A stretch of 64,000 bases of DNA from Deinococcus arcticus (GTDB lineage Bacteria; Deinococcota; Deinococci; Deinococcales; Deinococcaceae). The notes under the pieces were generated by a model. The model did not search any database and had not been told where the DNA came from. It was given only the letters and a program-made list of their open reading frames with translations. The DNA lies in contig NZ_PYSV01000004.1 in assembly GCF_003028415.1 (NCBI RefSeq), forward strand, positions 1 through 64,000, in the 5' to 3' direction. Positions 33,364-46,335 of this stretch are shown piece by piece. Position 1 is the stretch's first letter, and the number at the start of each line of letters is the position of its first letter. Position numbers and translations under genes: made by a program.

Positions 33364-34173
33364 TTAACCCACGCTTTTTCGCAGCCGGTTCCAGGTAACC
33401 CGGACTGGATGCTGGGCATCCTGTGTTCCCCAAACCCACAGGGTCACCGTCACCAGCAGCGCCAGCGCTAACCCCACCGCGCCGGCCCGCAGCCAAGTGG
33501 TGGGGTCCGTGTCGAGTGCTTGCGGCGCCACGCCCAGAGCCAAGGCGTAGGGCCTAAGCTCCTCCACGCCTGCCAGCTGTGCCGGACCATAGTGCAACTC
33601 TACCCCCAGCACTAGGGCCTGTCCCTGTTCACTCCAGCGGTTGAGCAGCAGCGGCAACACCGCCAGCAGACTGGCCCCCGCAGCGGGCACAAAGCGTGAC
33701 AGGCCCATGGCCAGGGTGGCGGTGAGGCTGAATTTCAGCAAGCAGAGGACCGAAGCCTGCGCGAGAAACATCCAGAAGGTGTCCCGGCTCATCCAGACGG
33801 TAGGGGTGGCGGCGAAGAGCCCCTGCATCAGGAAGGCCAGTCCTACCAAGGCAGCGATAAACCCCAGTAAAAAGCCCAGGCGCCCGGCAATCACGGCGCG
33901 CGGGTTCAGTGGACGGTGTTGCAAGAAAGCCGCCTGTTCGCGGACAGATGCCCCCAGCCAGCTGACCAGCAGGGCCAGCGGCAGCTCCAACAGGAACATA
34001 TCCAGCGCCGAGGTGAAGGTCCCGGAGAGGAGCCGAACCTCCGGCGCGCGCCCCGTGGCCTCGAAGCCGCTGAAAAAGCCGCTTTGCCGGGCATACGAAA
34101 AGCACAGCGTACCTGTGACCACGGCGAGGCCCAGCCACAGGCGCCGCCGGGTATACCACTCAAACCACAGCAC
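33364..34173 (-). CDS. ABC transporter membrane protein
   Basis: A 269-residue protein with about six membrane segments (LWLGLAVVTGTLCFSY, ALDMFLLELPLALLVSWLG, GRLGFLLGFIAALVGLAFLMQGL, FWMFLAQASVLCLLKFSL, AGASLLAVLPLLL, AGAVGLALALLVTVTLWVW). It follows an ABC ATPase and is taken as its partner permease, of the two-component exporter type. It starts at a GTG 14 bases inside the ATPase gene with GAGGAGG upstream. Substrate unknown. Confidence 0.82.
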   Translation of the reverse strand: MLWFEWYTRRRLWLGLAVVTGTLCFSYARQSGFFSGFEATGRAPEVRLLSGTFTSALDMFLLELPLALLVSWLGASVREQAAFLQHRPLNPRAVIAGRLGFLLGFIAALVGLAFLMQGLFAATPTVWMSRDTFWMFLAQASVLCLLKFSLTATLAMGLSRFVPAAGASLLAVLPLLLNRWSEQGQALVLGVELHYGPAQLAGVEELRPYALALGVAPQALDTDPTTWLRAGAVGLALALLVTVTLWVWGTQDAQHPVRVTWNRLRKSVG

Positions 34174-35074
34174 GCACGCCCTCCTCCACGACCGCGCCGT
34201 ACAGCCGCGTGAGCGTACCTGCTTGCACCTGCAGGTCCACGGGCTGCTCCGCAGCCAGGGCATCCAGAATCTCGTCGGTCCGCTCGTAGTGCGACACCCG
34301 CAGCACGCGCCCAATGATCTCCACCTCAGCCTGGGGAAACTGCAGCCTGATCCACTGGGCCGTCACCAGCGGCACCTGGGCATCATAGATGGCCTGCACG
34401 GTGGCGTAGCGCCGCAGCAGGTCGTGCATGGTCCCCGATAGAGCAAGATGCCCGGCGTGCATAAAGGCCACCGTGTCGGCCAGAGCTTCCACTTCTGACA
34501 GAACGTGAGAGGTGAACAGGACCGTGCCCCCATCGGCGGCGTACGCGGCGACCAGCGACAGCAGGACCTCACGGTGGTGATGGTCCAGTCCGTTGGTGGG
34601 CTCATCCAGCAGGAGCAAACGCGGCTGGGAAGCGAACGCATACGCCAGCGCCAGCCCCACGCGCTGACCGGTGGACAGGTGCCGGGAAACGCGGTTCAGG
34701 GGCAGATCAAACAGTTCGGCAACCCGCTGGGCGGTGCTGCTGGCCCAGCGCGGCTCAAACCGCGATCCCACCTGAAAATGCTGCGCCGCTGTCAGCCCGT
34801 CCAGCAGCAGGCCCCCGGTCGGCACCAGGCTGACCGCTGCCCGGACATCCTGTGGAACGCGCGCAGGTACCAGCCCCAGGACCTCCAAGTGGCCTTCATC
34901 GGGGCACAGCAGACCCAGCAGTGTCCGCAGGAAAGAGCTTTTGCCCGCGCCGTTAGGCCCCAGCAGCGCACAGATACTGCCGCTGTCCAGAGTCAGGCTA
35001 CAGCGGTCCAGCAGCCGGTGGCCGCCGCGCCTGACTGTCAGGCTCTGGGCGTGAACCACAGGGGCGCCGTTCAT
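34160..35074 (-). CDS. ABC transporter ATP-binding protein
   Basis: A 304-residue ATPase: Walker A LGPNGAGKSSFLR, Q-loop region, signature LSTGQRVGLALAYA (LSTGQ in place of LSGGQ), Walker B LLLLDEPTNGLD and switch His in TSHVL. The C-terminal 80 residues are an extra domain typical of CcmA/NatA-like exporters. The ATG overlaps the GntR stop by four bases. Part of a regulator-ATPase-permease operon. Confidence 0.95.
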   Translation of the reverse strand: MNGAPVVHAQSLTVRRGGHRLLDRCSLTLDSGSICALLGPNGAGKSSFLRTLLGLLCPDEGHLEVLGLVPARVPQDVRAAVSLVPTGGLLLDGLTAAQHFQVGSRFEPRWASSTAQRVAELFDLPLNRVSRHLSTGQRVGLALAYAFASQPRLLLLDEPTNGLDHHHREVLLSLVAAYAADGGTVLFTSHVLSEVEALADTVAFMHAGHLALSGTMHDLLRRYATVQAIYDAQVPLVTAQWIRLQFPQAEVEIIGRVLRVSHYERTDEILDALAAEQPVDLQVQAGTLTRLYGAVVEEGVRAVV

Positions 35075-35472
35075 CGCGTGGCCACCAGGTGCGCGGCGTC
35101 CAGGCACCGCTGCAACTCGGGGAGAGGAATGCCAGCCCGCAGTAGTCGAGCCGCAAGAGCCTGGAACTCGCTGAGCAGTTCTGGCCGCAGCGCTTCAGGG
35201 GTGGGCGAGGGCCCCCGAACAACAGTGCCCGCACCAGCCCGCGCCTGCACCATCTGGTCGTCCTGCAACGCCGCGTAAGCCCGGACGATGGTGGCCGGCG
35301 CCACCCGCAGGGCCGCGCTCAGTTCCCGGACAGTAGGCAGCGGCTCGCCCGGGGCCAACACCCCTAGGTCAATCAGACGCCTGAGCCGGGCCGCCAGCTG
35401 GACATGGAGCGGAAGAACACTGTGCGGAGTCAGTTCCAGCATCAGCAACAGATCTGAGGGTGAATGTGTCAT
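35071..35472 (-). CDS. GntR-family regulator (YtrA-like)
   Basis: A 133-residue regulator with an N-terminal winged helix (LHVQLAARLRRLIDLGVLAPGEPLPTVRELSAALRVAPATIVRAYAALQDDQMVQARAGAGTVV) and only a short helical C-terminus, as in the YtrA subfamily that controls neighbouring ABC exporters. It is the first gene of its operon. TATTGT on the minus strand lies nine bases before the ATG. Likely represses its own operon; the inducing signal is not visible. Confidence 0.93.
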   Translation of the reverse strand: MTHSPSDLLLMLELTPHSVLPLHVQLAARLRRLIDLGVLAPGEPLPTVRELSAALRVAPATIVRAYAALQDDQMVQARAGAGTVVRGPSPTPEALRPELLSEFQALAARLLRAGIPLPELQRCLDAAHLVATR

Positions 35473-35629
35473 TGTTCTAGCACAATAAAAACATGGGTGG
35501 CAGGTGTCAAACAGGTTTAACCGAGCCTGTCCGGCAAGTGGTTGACATGGGCCAGGAACCGACCTCCCCTGGGGTAGCGCTGGGAAGACCGGGGCCACAT
35601 CGGGCCACTCTCTTCAAACATCACAACAA

Positions 35630-35660
35630 GGGCCAGCCCGGATGCCGCCCAGGCTGGCCC
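35630..35660 (-). terminator. Hairpin after RNase J gene
   Basis: Stem GGGCCAGCC (35630-35638) with GGCTGGCCC (35652-35660); on the minus strand it is followed by TTGTTGTG. Probable terminator of the RNase J transcript. Confidence 0.5.
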
Positions 35661-35674
35661 TCTCCCGGCTCACC

Positions 35675-37354
<1,680 letters not shown>

Positions 37355-37582
37355 AAAGACTCCGTATGCCAGCGCCTGAAGCCGGAACCGTGGTGCAGGC
37401 GGGTTGTGAGAGAAGGCGGGGCCGAACGTCACGCGGCCAGAGGGAGGATGGATTGTGTCGCTCGGGGTCAGCCTGCGGGGCAGGGTGGGTCCAAGACGCG
37501 GTATGCCCAACCTAGCACACCCCCCGGCCGGGGGGGCAGGGCGGCCCCCCGCGCGGCCGGGCGCGGCAGGCACGTGAAGACG

Positions 37583-37596
37583 CGCTTCATGAAGCG
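37583..37596. promoter_or_regulatory. 14-bp palindrome before the response-regulator promoter
   Basis: CGCTTCATGAAGCG is a perfect palindrome one base before the -10 box TATCAT (37598-37603) of the gene at 37611. The identical sequence occurs at 43524-43537 before another promoter. It is placed where a regulator would overlap RNA polymerase. Confidence 0.55.
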
Positions 37597-37610
37597 GTAT
37601 CATCGGGGGC

Positions 37611-38276
<666 letters not shown>

Positions 38277-38290
38277 GCAGGACTGCTCCC

Positions 38291-40554
38291 TTGAGCGCCG
38301 TACAGGGTGAAGCCTTTGCGGGTCTGGACGCGGCGGCCCTGCTGGCCGCCCTGCCCGACCCGGTGGCGCTGCTGCGCCCCGACGGCACCGTGACCCTGAA
38401 CGCGGCGGCCCACGAGCGTATTGCCCGCGTTTCACCCGGCGGCGACTGGAACGCACTGTTCGATGACGCCAGTGTCCAGGCGGTGCGCGGCGCCGCGCAG
38501 CAGGCCCTGGCTGGCCAGAGCGCGCAGGTCACGGCGCGGCTGCTGGACACGGTGGCCCCGGCCCTGGTCACGGCGGCCCCGGCGGGCGGCGGTGCGCTGC
38601 TGCACCTGCACGCGGCGCGCGACCCGCTGGAGGTGGCGCTGGAACTGATGGACAGCCTGCGCCTGGGCATGGCGGTACAGGCCCCGGACGGCCGCATTCT
38701 GCACGCCAACCGCGCCGCCGAGGCGATTCTGGGCCTCAGCCAGGACCAGTTGCGGGGGCGCGCCTCGGTGGACCCGCGCTGGCAGGCCATTCACCCGGAC
38801 GGCTCACCCTTTCCCGGCGAGCAGCACCCGGCCATGCAGGCCCTGGCCACGGGCGAGCCCCAGCACCACGTCCCCATGGGCATCTTTCATCCGCACAGCG
38901 AGTCGTGGCGGTGGCTGGACGTGTCGGCCATTCCGCGCCTGGCCCCGGGGCGCACGCAGCCCAAGCAGGTCACGGCCGTGTTTACCGACGTGACTGAACT
39001 GCGCGCGGCCCAGAGCGCTCTGGGCCGCAGTGAGCAGCGCTTTCGCTCGCTGGTACAGGCCACGGCGCAGGTGGTCTGGACCGCCCGCCCGGACGGCGCC
39101 TTCATGCCGCCGCAGCCCGACTGGGAAGCCTTTACCGGCCAGACCCCCGAGCAGTACAGCCCGGACGGCTGGGTGCTGGCCCTGCACCCCGAGGACCGCG
39201 CCCACGCCCAGGCGGCGTGGCAGCGGGCCACCCGCGAACACACCGGCTACCGCACCGAGTACCGGGTGCGCCGCGCCGACGGGCAGTACGTGGCCATGGA
39301 AGCGCGCGGCGTGCCGGTGCGCGGCGAACAGGGCGAGATTCTGGAGTGGGTGGGCACCAACACCGATGTGACCGAGCTACACGCCGCGCGGCAATCGCTG
39401 CTGGACGCCAACGCCGCCCTGGAAGCGCGGGTGCAGGCCCGCACCGCCGAACTGGCCGAGGTCACGCGCTTTTCCACATTGCTGCTGACTGCGGCGGGCG
39501 AGGGCATTTTCGGCCTGGACGCGGCGGGCGTGACCACCTTCGCCAACCCGGCGGCGGCGCGAATGCTGGGCTACAGCGTGGAGCACATGATCGGGCAAAA
39601 ACAGCATGCTCTGGTGCACCACCACCACGAGGACGGGCGCCCCTACCTGCTGGCCGAGTGCCCCATTCACCAGACCCTGGTGGACGGCGTGGCCCGGCGC
39701 AGAGAGCGCGACGTGATGTGGCACGCGTCCGGGCGCGCGGTGCCGGTGGGCTACGTGGTGACCCCCACCCACACCGCCGGGGGCGAGGTGAGCGGCGCGG
39801 TGGTGATGGTGCAGGACATCACCGAGCGCGAGCAGGCGCGGGCACAGCTGCACGAGATGATCGAGAATCTGGAGCGCTCCAACCAGGATCTGGAACAGTT
39901 TGCCTACGTGGCCAGCCACGACCTGCAAGAACCGCTGCGCACCATTGGCAGCTACACCGAGTTGCTGGCCCGGCGCTACGCAGGGCAACTGGACGACCGC
40001 GCCGGGCAGTACCTGCAGTTTACCCAGGCGGCCGTGGAGCGCATGCGCAGCCTGATTCAGGACCTGCTGACCTTCGCCCGCACCGGGCGGCAGGACGCAC
40101 CCCCCGTTCCGGTGGCCCTGAACGACCTGATGCAGGCCACGGCGGCGAACCTGCAGGGCAGCTTGCAGGGCGGCGGCACCCTCAGCTGGGACACACCCCA
40201 CCGGGTGCTGGGCCAGGGCTCCTTGCTGACCCAGCTGCTGACCAACCTGGTGGGCAACGGCCTGAAATTTCATGCGCCGGGCGAGGCCCCCCGGGTGCAC
40301 GTGTCGTCGGCGCAGGCGGGCGCGTTTGTGCACCTGCAGGTGCGCGACCACGGCATTGGCATCGCGCCGGACCACCACGCGCGGGTCTTCGAGATTTTTC
40401 AGCGCCTGCACCACCGCGACACCTTTGCGGGCAACGGCATGGGCCTGGCCATCTGCCGTAAGATTGCGGAGCACCACGGCGGGCGCATCTGGGTCGAATC
40501 TGTGCCTGGACAGGGCAGTACGTTTCATGTGCTTCTGCCGGGGGGCCCCACACC

Positions 40555-40558
<4 letters not shown>
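38291..40558 (+). CDS. PAS-domain sensor histidine kinase
   Basis: A 755-residue kinase without clear membrane segments, so probably cytoplasmic. The N-terminal 120 residues are PAS-like, followed by PAS domains at about 120-240 (MAVQAPDGRILHANRAAEAILGLS), 250-370 (VQATAQVVWTARPDGAF, with PAC motif YRTEYRVRRADGQYVAME) and 395-515 (GIFGLDAAGVTTFANPAAARMLGYS). HisKA has ASHDLQEPLRTIGSYTELLA (His near 543); the ATPase domain has NLVGNGLKFH, DHGIGIAPD and GNGMGLAICRKI. TTG start 14 bases after the regulator gene. The phytochrome-type HisKA and the downstream Rcp1-like regulator suggest a pair. Confidence 0.93.
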
Positions 40559-40998
<440 letters not shown>

Positions 40999-41047
40999 GG
41001 AACAAAGCAGGGACCCCAGTCACGCCTGTGCCGGGGCTCCTGTTGTT

Positions 41048-41313
41048 TGATACGGATTCCGTTCATTTCTGGAACATCTAAGTACCTCGCTGTTGATCTT
41101 TAGATCAACCGAGCGGAGCGAGAGGCGAAAAAAGTGCTTCGCCCCGGGCATGGAAACGTTTCTGCGCCCTTCTGAACCGTTGGAATGGGAGGGGCAAAGC
41201 ACTTAGGAAAGAACTGGATGTTCCCCGCCTTCTCAGAAATCCATACCTTTGCCTCATCCCTACGGTCGAAAACATTCCGTCATGCGGTACGGAATGTTTT
41301 GAAACCCGTATGA
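41048..41313. repeat. Repeat family A, copy A2, interrupted by a family B element
   Basis: Left end TGATACGGATTCCGTTCATT, right end on the other strand TCATACGGGTTTC; the core GGATGTTCCCCGCCTTC and a hairpin AAAACATTCCGT (41269-41280) with ACGGAATGTTTT (41289-41300) are shared with A1 and A4. A B element (41078-41206) lies inside. The whole fills the gap after the signalling operon; no gene is present. Confidence 0.8.
41078..41206 (-). repeat. Repeat family B, copy B1, inverted and nested in A2
   Basis: Ends CTAAG/CTTAG. On the minus strand it reads AAGTGCTTTGCCCC..., and its outer arms AAGTGCTTTGC and GCGAAGCACTT pair and are followed by TTTTTTCG, like a terminator. It shares CCCATTCCAACGGTTCAGAA with B2. 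Confidence 0.75.
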
Positions 41314-41315
41314 TT

Positions 41316-41774
41316 TCAGGTCTTGACTTCACGCTTGAGGGTGCAGTTGCCACCCACCAGGCGCCCGTCGCTCCCGCTCAGCTTGGCAAACACAGCGTCC
41401 AGCTCGTCTCTGGCCCCAGACACACTGATGCCTGCGTATTCCCGGATGCTGGCGTCATAAGGCTGCCGAACAATGCACACCAGCAGTCGCAACGGATCGC
41501 GGAGATCCTGCACCTCGAAGTGGCGTGTGCTTTCGGTGTAAAAGATCAGCGAGCTCCCGCTACGGTATACCCACTTGCGGGTCGTGTTGAGATAGTCGGG
41601 CTTGGTGGGGACCACCACCTCGCCCTCCATCTTGTTCCTGTTCTGGTCAAAGCCGGTGATGGTCCAGCGCTCACCTTCGACCAGCGGACCTTTCAGGTCG
41701 GTAGAGGTTGAAGTGGAGGCCGCTGGGGCACAGGCGGCAAGGAACAAGGCAGGCAGCAGAAACAGGGCACGCAT
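41316..41774 (-). CDS. Lipoprotein of unknown function
   Basis: A 152-residue lipoprotein: MRALFLLPALFLAACAPAAS with lipobox LAAC. The mature part has a Thr/Ser linker and then a beta-rich domain (GERWTITGFDQNRNKMEGEVVVPTKPDYLNTTRKWVYRSG, HFEVQDLRDPLRLLVCIVRQP) with two cysteines. It is bracketed on both sides by inverted A/B repeats. TAGGCT lies ten bases upstream of the ATG on the minus strand. Family not recognised. Confidence 0.75.
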   Translation of the reverse strand: MRALFLLPALFLAACAPAASTSTSTDLKGPLVEGERWTITGFDQNRNKMEGEVVVPTKPDYLNTTRKWVYRSGSSLIFYTESTRHFEVQDLRDPLRLLVCIVRQPYDASIREYAGISVSGARDELDAVFAKLSGSDGRLVGGNCTLKREVKT

Positions 41775-41838
41775 ACGGCCGCCCAGCCTAGCGCATGGAT
41801 GAAGAAAGGGTAAGGAGGTTTGTCAGCCCCCTTGCGAG

Positions 41839-41964
41839 CCAAGTGCCTCGCCCCTCCCATTCCAACGGTTCAGAAGAGTGCCGAAACGTCTGCATTTCCG
41901 GTTCGACCCTCTCTGTTCGCTTCTCGCCTTGCTCGGTTGATCTCAACATCAACAGCGAGCGACT
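41839..41964 (+). repeat. Repeat family B, copy B2
   Basis: CCAAGTGCCTCGCCCCTCCC to AACAGCGAGCGACT. It matches B1 in reverse orientation over its first 70 bases and B3/B4 over the last 40 (GGTTGATC...ATCAACAGCGAGCGACT). The outer stem has decayed. It is directly followed by A3. Confidence 0.7.
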
Positions 41965-42124
41965 GATACGGACTCCGATGGAATCGTTGGCAGACACGAT
42001 TCCATTCGAGCGGACTCGGAGAGCGGCTGCGCAGAGCGAGGGAGAGAAACACGTCCCTCCGGGCGTGGCGTGAGCAAATCGGTTCTCTTCCGGATTTCGG
42101 GCATTACAGACGGAATCCGGATTA
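41964..42124 (-). repeat. Repeat family A, copy A3, inverted
   Basis: Left end TGATACGGACTCCG and, on the other strand at the right, TAATCCGGATTCCGTC. The end-proximal palindrome is ATGGAATCGT (41978-41987) with ACGATTCCAT (41996-42005), different in sequence from A1 and A4 but equally perfect. The right end coincides with the stop codon of the minus-strand gene ending at 42122. Confidence 0.75.
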
Positions 42125-43045
42125 GAGCTCCAGGTCAACAGGCGTGCGCTTGCTCGCCGGAATGGCGCTCAGCAGCACCTCGTACTTGCCAGTGACAAAC
42201 ACCTTGTAGCCGTGTTTCTGCAGGCCGCGCCGGGCGTTGGTGACGTCGGCGGCCAGCAGGCTCAGGTCGGGGCGGGCGTAGTTGCGCATGCGGGCGCCGT
42301 AGCTGAGGGTGCCGTCGCGGTAACGGGCATTGGGAAAGCCCAGAATCAGCCCGCCGCCCGGGGTCAGGTGGTTGCGGCGCAGCCGGGACAGCAGCACGTC
42401 CTGCACCACCCCCGGGCTTTGCAACAGGCTCAGGGCCAGCACCAGATCGAAGCGGCCCAGGCTGGGCGGCAGGGCACCCACGTCCAGGGCATGAAACTGC
42501 GCGCCCGGGTGGCGGGCCTGCGCCGCCGCCAGTGCCTCGCGGTTGAGGTCCACGCCCACCACGGTGAGCGCTCGCCCGGGAAAAGCCAGCTCCAGGGCGT
42601 CCAGCTCGCGGCCCGCATTGACCCCCAGTGCCAGCACGCGCCCGCCCGGCGGGGGGTCCACCCGGCGCAGGGCCTCCACGAAGGTGGCCAGGAACACCGG
42701 GTCTTCCAGCTTGTCCACGCGGCCCCAGGGGCTGTCTGGGCCGTAACCCCCAGCGTCGGGGTCGGGCGTGGGGGCCCAGGCGCGCAGGGTCACGTGCACT
42801 CGCCCGGGGCCCGCCGGCTGGGGGGTGAGCAGATGCGCCCCCAGCAGATCGGCCAGATCGGCCCAGACCGCCCAGGGACGGTGGCGGCCATGTGGGGTGG
42901 CCTCGCCCGCGTACAGGCCCGGCCCCAGGTGGGGGTCCGGCACGGTGAACTGCACCTCGCCGCGCCCGCGCAGACACTGGCGCACCGCCGGGAAGACGAC
43001 ACTCATGGGCTCATCGGTGAAGTGCAGGGCATCAGGAACGGTCAA
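42122..43045 (-). CDS. SAM-dependent methyltransferase (class I-like)
   Basis: A 307-residue protein. The C-terminal two thirds form a class I methyltransferase: GGRVLALGVNAGRELDALELAFPG (motif I), TVVGVDLNREALAAAQARHPG (motif II), RFDLVLALSLLQ (motif IV) and GGGLILGFPNARY. The N-terminal 110 residues are less clear and may bind substrate. Start uncertain: this TTG follows a hairpin at once; an ATG at 43006 is an alternative. The stop codon lies in repeat A3. Substrate unknown. Confidence 0.78.
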   Translation of the reverse strand: MTVPDALHFTDEPMSVVFPAVRQCLRGRGEVQFTVPDPHLGPGLYAGEATPHGRHRPWAVWADLADLLGAHLLTPQPAGPGRVHVTLRAWAPTPDPDAGGYGPDSPWGRVDKLEDPVFLATFVEALRRVDPPPGGRVLALGVNAGRELDALELAFPGRALTVVGVDLNREALAAAQARHPGAQFHALDVGALPPSLGRFDLVLALSLLQSPGVVQDVLLSRLRRNHLTPGGGLILGFPNARYRDGTLSYGARMRNYARPDLSLLAADVTNARRGLQKHGYKVFVTGKYEVLLSAIPASKRTPVDLEL

Positions 43046-43068
43046 GGCCCCGTCAGCATAGACGGGGC
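43044..43068 (-). terminator. Hairpin between two minus-strand genes
   Basis: GGCCCCGTC and GACGGGGCC pair around TATGCT. It ends the transcript from 43386 or sits in the leader of the methyltransferase gene. The loop itself reads like a -10 box (TATGCT) on the minus strand. Confidence 0.45.
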
Positions 43069-43089
43069 CCGGGACACAAGGGGAGTGGT

Positions 43090-43386
43090 TCAGCCCTGCA
43101 GGGCGGTGGCCAGCTGGCGCAGGCCGTCCTGATCGGCTTCCGGGGCGTCGGCGGCCAGGGACTCGGTGGCGGCCCCCAGATCGGGCAGGAGGGCGGCGGC
43201 GCCTTCCAGATCACCGCTTTCCAGCGCCGACTTCAGGCTGGCCAGATGCTCGACCACGATTTCGGCGCCGGGAACGCCCTCCAGGGTCTCGTGCCACGCT
43301 GTGACGTTCTGAACGGCCGCGCTGGCGGGCACGCCCTGAAGACCGCCCGACAGGGCCTGAAGGGTCTGCTGCAACTGCTGGTTCAT
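43090..43386 (-). CDS. Small acidic helical protein
   Basis: A 98-residue protein starting MNQQLQQTLQALSGGLQGVP with an AGGAGG site eight bases upstream. It is predicted mostly helical and acidic (AALLPDLGAATESLAADAPEADQDGLRQLATALQG). No signal peptide or family recognised. A long leader of about 120 bases separates it from the putative promoter TACACT (minus strand, 43515-43510) that follows the palindrome at 43524. Confidence 0.65.
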   Translation of the reverse strand: MNQQLQQTLQALSGGLQGVPASAAVQNVTAWHETLEGVPGAEIVVEHLASLKSALESGDLEGAAALLPDLGAATESLAADAPEADQDGLRQLATALQG

Positions 43387-43523
43387 GGCAACACCTCCTG
43401 AAAAAGCGGGCAGGGAACGCGGACCGCTGAGCCGGCGCCTGGGCGCATGCCGAGCGGCTTCGTTGCCTCTGTCCTGCCTGCGCAGCAAACCACACCGCCG
43501 CCCGTGCCGAGTGTAGGCGCGCA

Positions 43524-43537
43524 CGCTTCATGAAGCG
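43524..43537. promoter_or_regulatory. Second copy of the 14-bp palindrome
   Basis: CGCTTCATGAAGCG, identical to 37583-37596. On the minus strand it is eight bases before TACACT, a possible -10 for the gene starting at 43386; on the plus strand it lies about 90 bases before the SCP2-like gene. Confidence 0.5.
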
Positions 43538-43625
43538 CGGAACGATGGCCCGTTTTCGCGCCCCCAGCCGCTTCTTTGCAGCACTTCTGACGGTGTTGGT
43601 CTGGGGATCACGCTGACCTGACCGC

Positions 43626-44012
43626 ATGTCCACCTCCTGGCCCCATACGGGCGCCGAGCTTGAAGCGCGGCTGACCGAAGTGTTCCTGCGCGCCGCCGAC
43701 CCCGGGCCCGCCCAGGCGCGGCTGGCCCTGCGTTTTGTCCATACAGGGCCGGACGCCTACGTGCTGGTGGACGGGCGCAGCGGCCAGACCCAGGTGCGCA
43801 GCGGCGCGGTGGCCCGCCAGGGCGACGCCGACCTGACCTTTGTCCTCAGTGGCCCGCAGGCCCACGCCTTCTGGCGCGGCGACCTGAACCCGGTGGCCGC
43901 CATGACAGCCGGCGCGCTGCGCATAGAAGGCCCGCTGCTGCGCGCCCTGGCCCTGGCCCCCGGGTTGAAGCTGGTGCAGGCGGCGTACCGGGAGGCGACA
44001 GCAGGCCCTTAA
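43626..44012 (+). CDS. SCP2 sterol-binding-domain protein
   Basis: A 128-residue protein resembling the SCP2 lipid-binding fold: LALRFVHTGPDAYVLVDGRSGQTQV, ADLTFVLSGPQAHAFWRGDLNPVAAMTAGALRIEGPLLRALALAPGL. The AMTAGALRIEG...L segment is the most family-like. It probably binds a hydrophobic ligand. The stop TAA is shared with the left end of repeat B3. Confidence 0.8.
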   Translation: MSTSWPHTGAELEARLTEVFLRAADPGPAQARLALRFVHTGPDAYVLVDGRSGQTQVRSGAVARQGDADLTFVLSGPQAHAFWRGDLNPVAAMTAGALRIEGPLLRALALAPGLKLVQAAYREATAGP

Positions 44013-44154
44013 GGACGTTGCCCCTCACGTTACGACTTTTCAGGAGAGCGCCGAAAAGTCTCCACTTCCGGTGCAACGTCCATTTTTCGAGACTCGCTCT
44101 GCGGCGCAGCTGTTCCAGCCCGCTCGGCTGATGGGGGGATCAACAGCGAGCGAC

Positions 44155-44158
<4 letters not shown>
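44009..44158 (+). repeat. Repeat family B, copy B3
   Basis: Ends TTAAG/CTTAG. The outer stem GGACGTTGC (44013-44021) with GCAACGTCC (44073-44081) is followed by ATTTTTCG; an inner stem GACTTTTC/GAAAAGTC lies within. It fills the whole gap between the convergent SCP2-like gene and trmB, and its two ends contain both stop codons (TAA). Confidence 0.85.
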
Positions 44159-45143
<985 letters not shown>

Positions 45144-45147
<4 letters not shown>

Positions 45148-45887
45148 GCGCGCTCCTCCAGCAGTTCGGCGGCCAGCCGCGCGGCGCCTTGCAGCACGCT
45201 GGCGTAGGTGTGCTCGCCCGGGGTGCACTGGCCCAGCATCTGCACCCGTTCAAAGCGGCCTACCCGGAAGCCGTTCAGTTCGCCGGGCGCGGGCACCAGA
45301 AAGCGCACGTCGTAGGGGGGCTCCACGCCCTCACCCTCGGCGCGGCGCTCCTGGCCAACCAGCCACACACCGCTGCGGGCCAGATCATCGGCCAGGAAGT
45401 CGTAGGCCACCTCCGAGAGGCGCCCGGCTTCCTCCATGGTCTCCCCCACCAGCAGCCGGCCCTTCAGGAACGCCCCCACCGCCAGCACCGCGCGCCGGGC
45501 ACGCAGACTGGGCCCCTCCCAGGTGGAGAGCAAGACCTCGCTTTCGTCCTCGTCCAGGGCGGTCACGGTGCTCTGCAGCAGGTGAATGCCGGCGGTTTCC
45601 TCAATGCGCGCTTTGAGCAGGCGGTGAAAGGTCCAGCCGTCGGTGCCCTGCGCCATGCCCACGCGGACCTCTTCAAACAGACTGCCCGCCGGAAAGGTGA
45701 CGCCCTGCGTGCCCGGCTGGTACAGGTTGCCCAGGTGGTCCAGGGCCTGCGACACCAGCAGGACATCCTGCCCGGCGCGCGCCAGCCGCCACGCGAGTTC
45801 CGTGCCCGCCAGGCCGGCACCCACCACGGCCACGTCGTACAGGTGCCCGGGTTGCGGGCGGCTTCGGGGAGAGGCGGGGCCAAACAT
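45144..45887 (-). CDS. FAD-dependent protein related to the N-domain of MnmG (GidA)
   Basis: A 247-residue flavoprotein: dinucleotide fold YDVAVVGAGLAGTELAWRLARAGQDVLLVSQ near residue 18, then RRAVLAVGAFLKGRLLVGETMEEAGRLSE (compare the GTFLRGRI...PAGR stretch of MnmG) and a closing FAD segment MLGQCTPGEHTYASVLQG. It is less than half the size of MnmG. Coupling to trmB suggests a role in tRNA modification, by context only. TACACT lies seven bases before the ATG (minus strand). Confidence 0.82.
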
Positions 45888-45900
45888 GGGGGTCAGTGTA

Positions 45901-46335
45901 GGGGAAGGCAGGTGGTGGGACGTGGGTTGTGGGAACAGATGGGGGTAGAAGGTGGGCAGCGTCGGTGGTCTGTGGGCCCCTTCTGCAAGCAGCTCTTCGA
46001 GCCAGCCCCTGCTGTGCAAGACCCTCTGTGCTGAGCAGCTCTCCGAGTCTCACGGGGGAGAGGACCGAAACATCACCCCATCTGTTGAAAAGGAGAACCT
46101 TCCGGGCCGCACCAAGCCTTCCTGCCCCATTCCCGCCCGGGTCCAGACGAAGCCGTCGAACGTGGCCCCACCCGTTCGGGGGCGGCCCCTCTGCGGGGCA
46201 GCTCTGCGAGGCACTCATCTTGGTTTGGTGACATAGGCTCACTTGCTCCTTGGCGCGCAGCGCGCGGGCGTACGAAGATGGGCGGAGGCGGACCAAGGCG
46301 TACGACGCGGGGCGAAGGAAGGCCGCCCTATCGCC
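45901..46335. other. Gene-free stretch with scrambled repeat fragments
   Basis: No supportable gene. GCAGCTCTnCGAG occurs near 45989, 46035 and 46199 and again near 46613. CCACCCGTTCGGGGGCGG gives a small hairpin near 46170. The pieces look like remnants of the A/B-type repeats. Confidence 0.45.

Noticed and set aside
41795..42073. Plus-strand frame of 92 codons over B2 and A3
   Set aside because: It runs through two non-coding repeats and has no ribosome site.
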